Shown here one piece after another: positions 49,535-49,694 of a DNA stretch of 49,694 nucleotides. Location: NCBI GenBank assembly GCA_947494545.1, contig CANLVH010000018.1, positions 1 to 49,694 of the forward strand, given 5' to 3'. The number at the start of each line of letters is the position of its first letter. Positions within the stretch are counted from its first letter, which is position 1. Under the pieces are notes generated by a model. That model was not told the origin of the DNA, ran no database searches, and saw nothing but the letters and a program-made list of their open reading frames with translations. The position numbers and the translations under genes are program-made. This DNA comes from an uncultured Mesonia sp. GTDB taxonomy: Bacteria > Bacteroidota > Bacteroidia > Flavobacteriales > Flavobacteriaceae.

Positions 49535-49694
49535 GCGTGCCTACCATCCCGATAACTATCGGGACCACCACGCCCGCATTATTGGGTGTTTTTTTAGCGT
49601 GTCTACCTCCCGACACTTCGGGACCACCACGCCCGCATTATTGGGTGTTTTTTTAGCGTGTCTACCTCCCGACACTTCGGGACCACCACGCCCG
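49535..49694 (-). repeat. Three tandem tRNA-Leu 5'-half copies carrying palindromes
   Basis: Units at 49535-49577, 49597-49636 and 49656-49694 (cut by the window end) repeat the acceptor and D-arm part of tRNA-Leu. In each the D-loop bases are replaced by a palindrome: TCCCGATAACTATCGGGA in the first, TCCCGACACTTCGGGA in the other two. The last two units are 59 bp apart and identical over what can be seen. They cannot make tRNA; they look like duplicated 5' halves that acquired short palindromic repeats. Confidence 0.8.

Noticed and set aside
49535..49694. CRISPR-like array
   Set aside because: The units are tRNA-Leu 5' halves with palindromes; spacers are the same sequence, not unique, and no cas gene is present.
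1..49694. Conjugation or mobilisation genes for an ICE
   Set aside because: None of the predicted proteins resembles a relaxase, coupling protein or VirB/Tra component, so a self-transmissible element is not supported.

Overview
The window looks like a chromosomal segment of a flavobacterium (Bacteroidota, Flavobacteriaceae). The grounds are A+T-rich DNA, TAnnTTTG-like -7 promoter boxes, few Shine-Dalgarno sequences, and Bacteroidota-typical families (HYC_CC_PP, DUF3347-bearing CusB, Bacteroidota-type tyrosine integrase). Almost all of it is one genomic island of about 49.2 kb inserted in a tRNA-Leu(UAG) gene. A 61-bp direct repeat covering the 3' part of the tRNA lies at 183-243 (attL) and 49421-49481 (attR). 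The intact tRNA is at the right end. A tyrosine recombinase starts about 210 bp inside attL. Candidate integrase arm sites (TGTTGTACC) lie just inside both ends. I see no relaxase, conjugation or replication gene, so the island looks like cargo plus integrase.

Layout. (1) 1-455: left tRNA-tail repeats, attL and arm sites. (2) 456-2862 (+): integrase and two unknown genes. (3) 3137-21647 (almost all -): a copper/silver resistance block. It holds CopZ, a CPC-type Cu+ ATPase, a 16-cysteine copper-storage protein, a multicopper oxidase fused to a CopB-like beta-barrel, DUF305 and DUF3347 proteins, and a cusA-cusC-cusB-led operon running on through DUF3347, TRASH-like, PII-like and haem-binding genes. 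(4) 21783-22884: two divergent HYC_CC_PP proteins. (5) 23061-23642 (+): a third metal-sensor AraC regulator. (6) 23825-49199 (+): 29 genes in one direction, no gap over 50 bp, resembling a single 25-kb operon. (7) 49200-49694: arm sites, a terminator, the intact tRNA and tandem tRNA 5'-half repeats carrying palindromes.

The 25-kb gene train is the unusual part. It starts with a copper chaperone and small membrane proteins and ends with a CPH-type (CopB) copper ATPase and an MFS pump. Between them is a central-metabolism set: GH130 mannoside phosphorylase, mannose-6-phosphate isomerase-type cupin, 6-phosphofructokinase, class I (metal-free) fructose-bisphosphate aldolase, archaeal-type (type II) GAPDH, D-lactate dehydrogenase-type enzyme and a type II NADH dehydrogenase. 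Interspersed are two universal stress proteins, amino-acid and dicarboxylate transporters, a glycosyltransferase, an ATP-cone/Mrr-type nuclease, a beta-CASP RNase-like protein and a small ATPase. I infer a mobile copper-stress survival package that exports and stores copper and also brings substitute glycolytic and NADH-reoxidising enzymes. Three paralogous regulators that fuse an HMA-like CxxC metal sensor to an AraC helix-turn-helix sit at the module borders and are the likely switches. The cus part looks richer in G+C than the rest, which suggests the island is a mosaic. Gene fragments at about 2.95, 7.3-7.55 and 9.96 kb mark old junctions.
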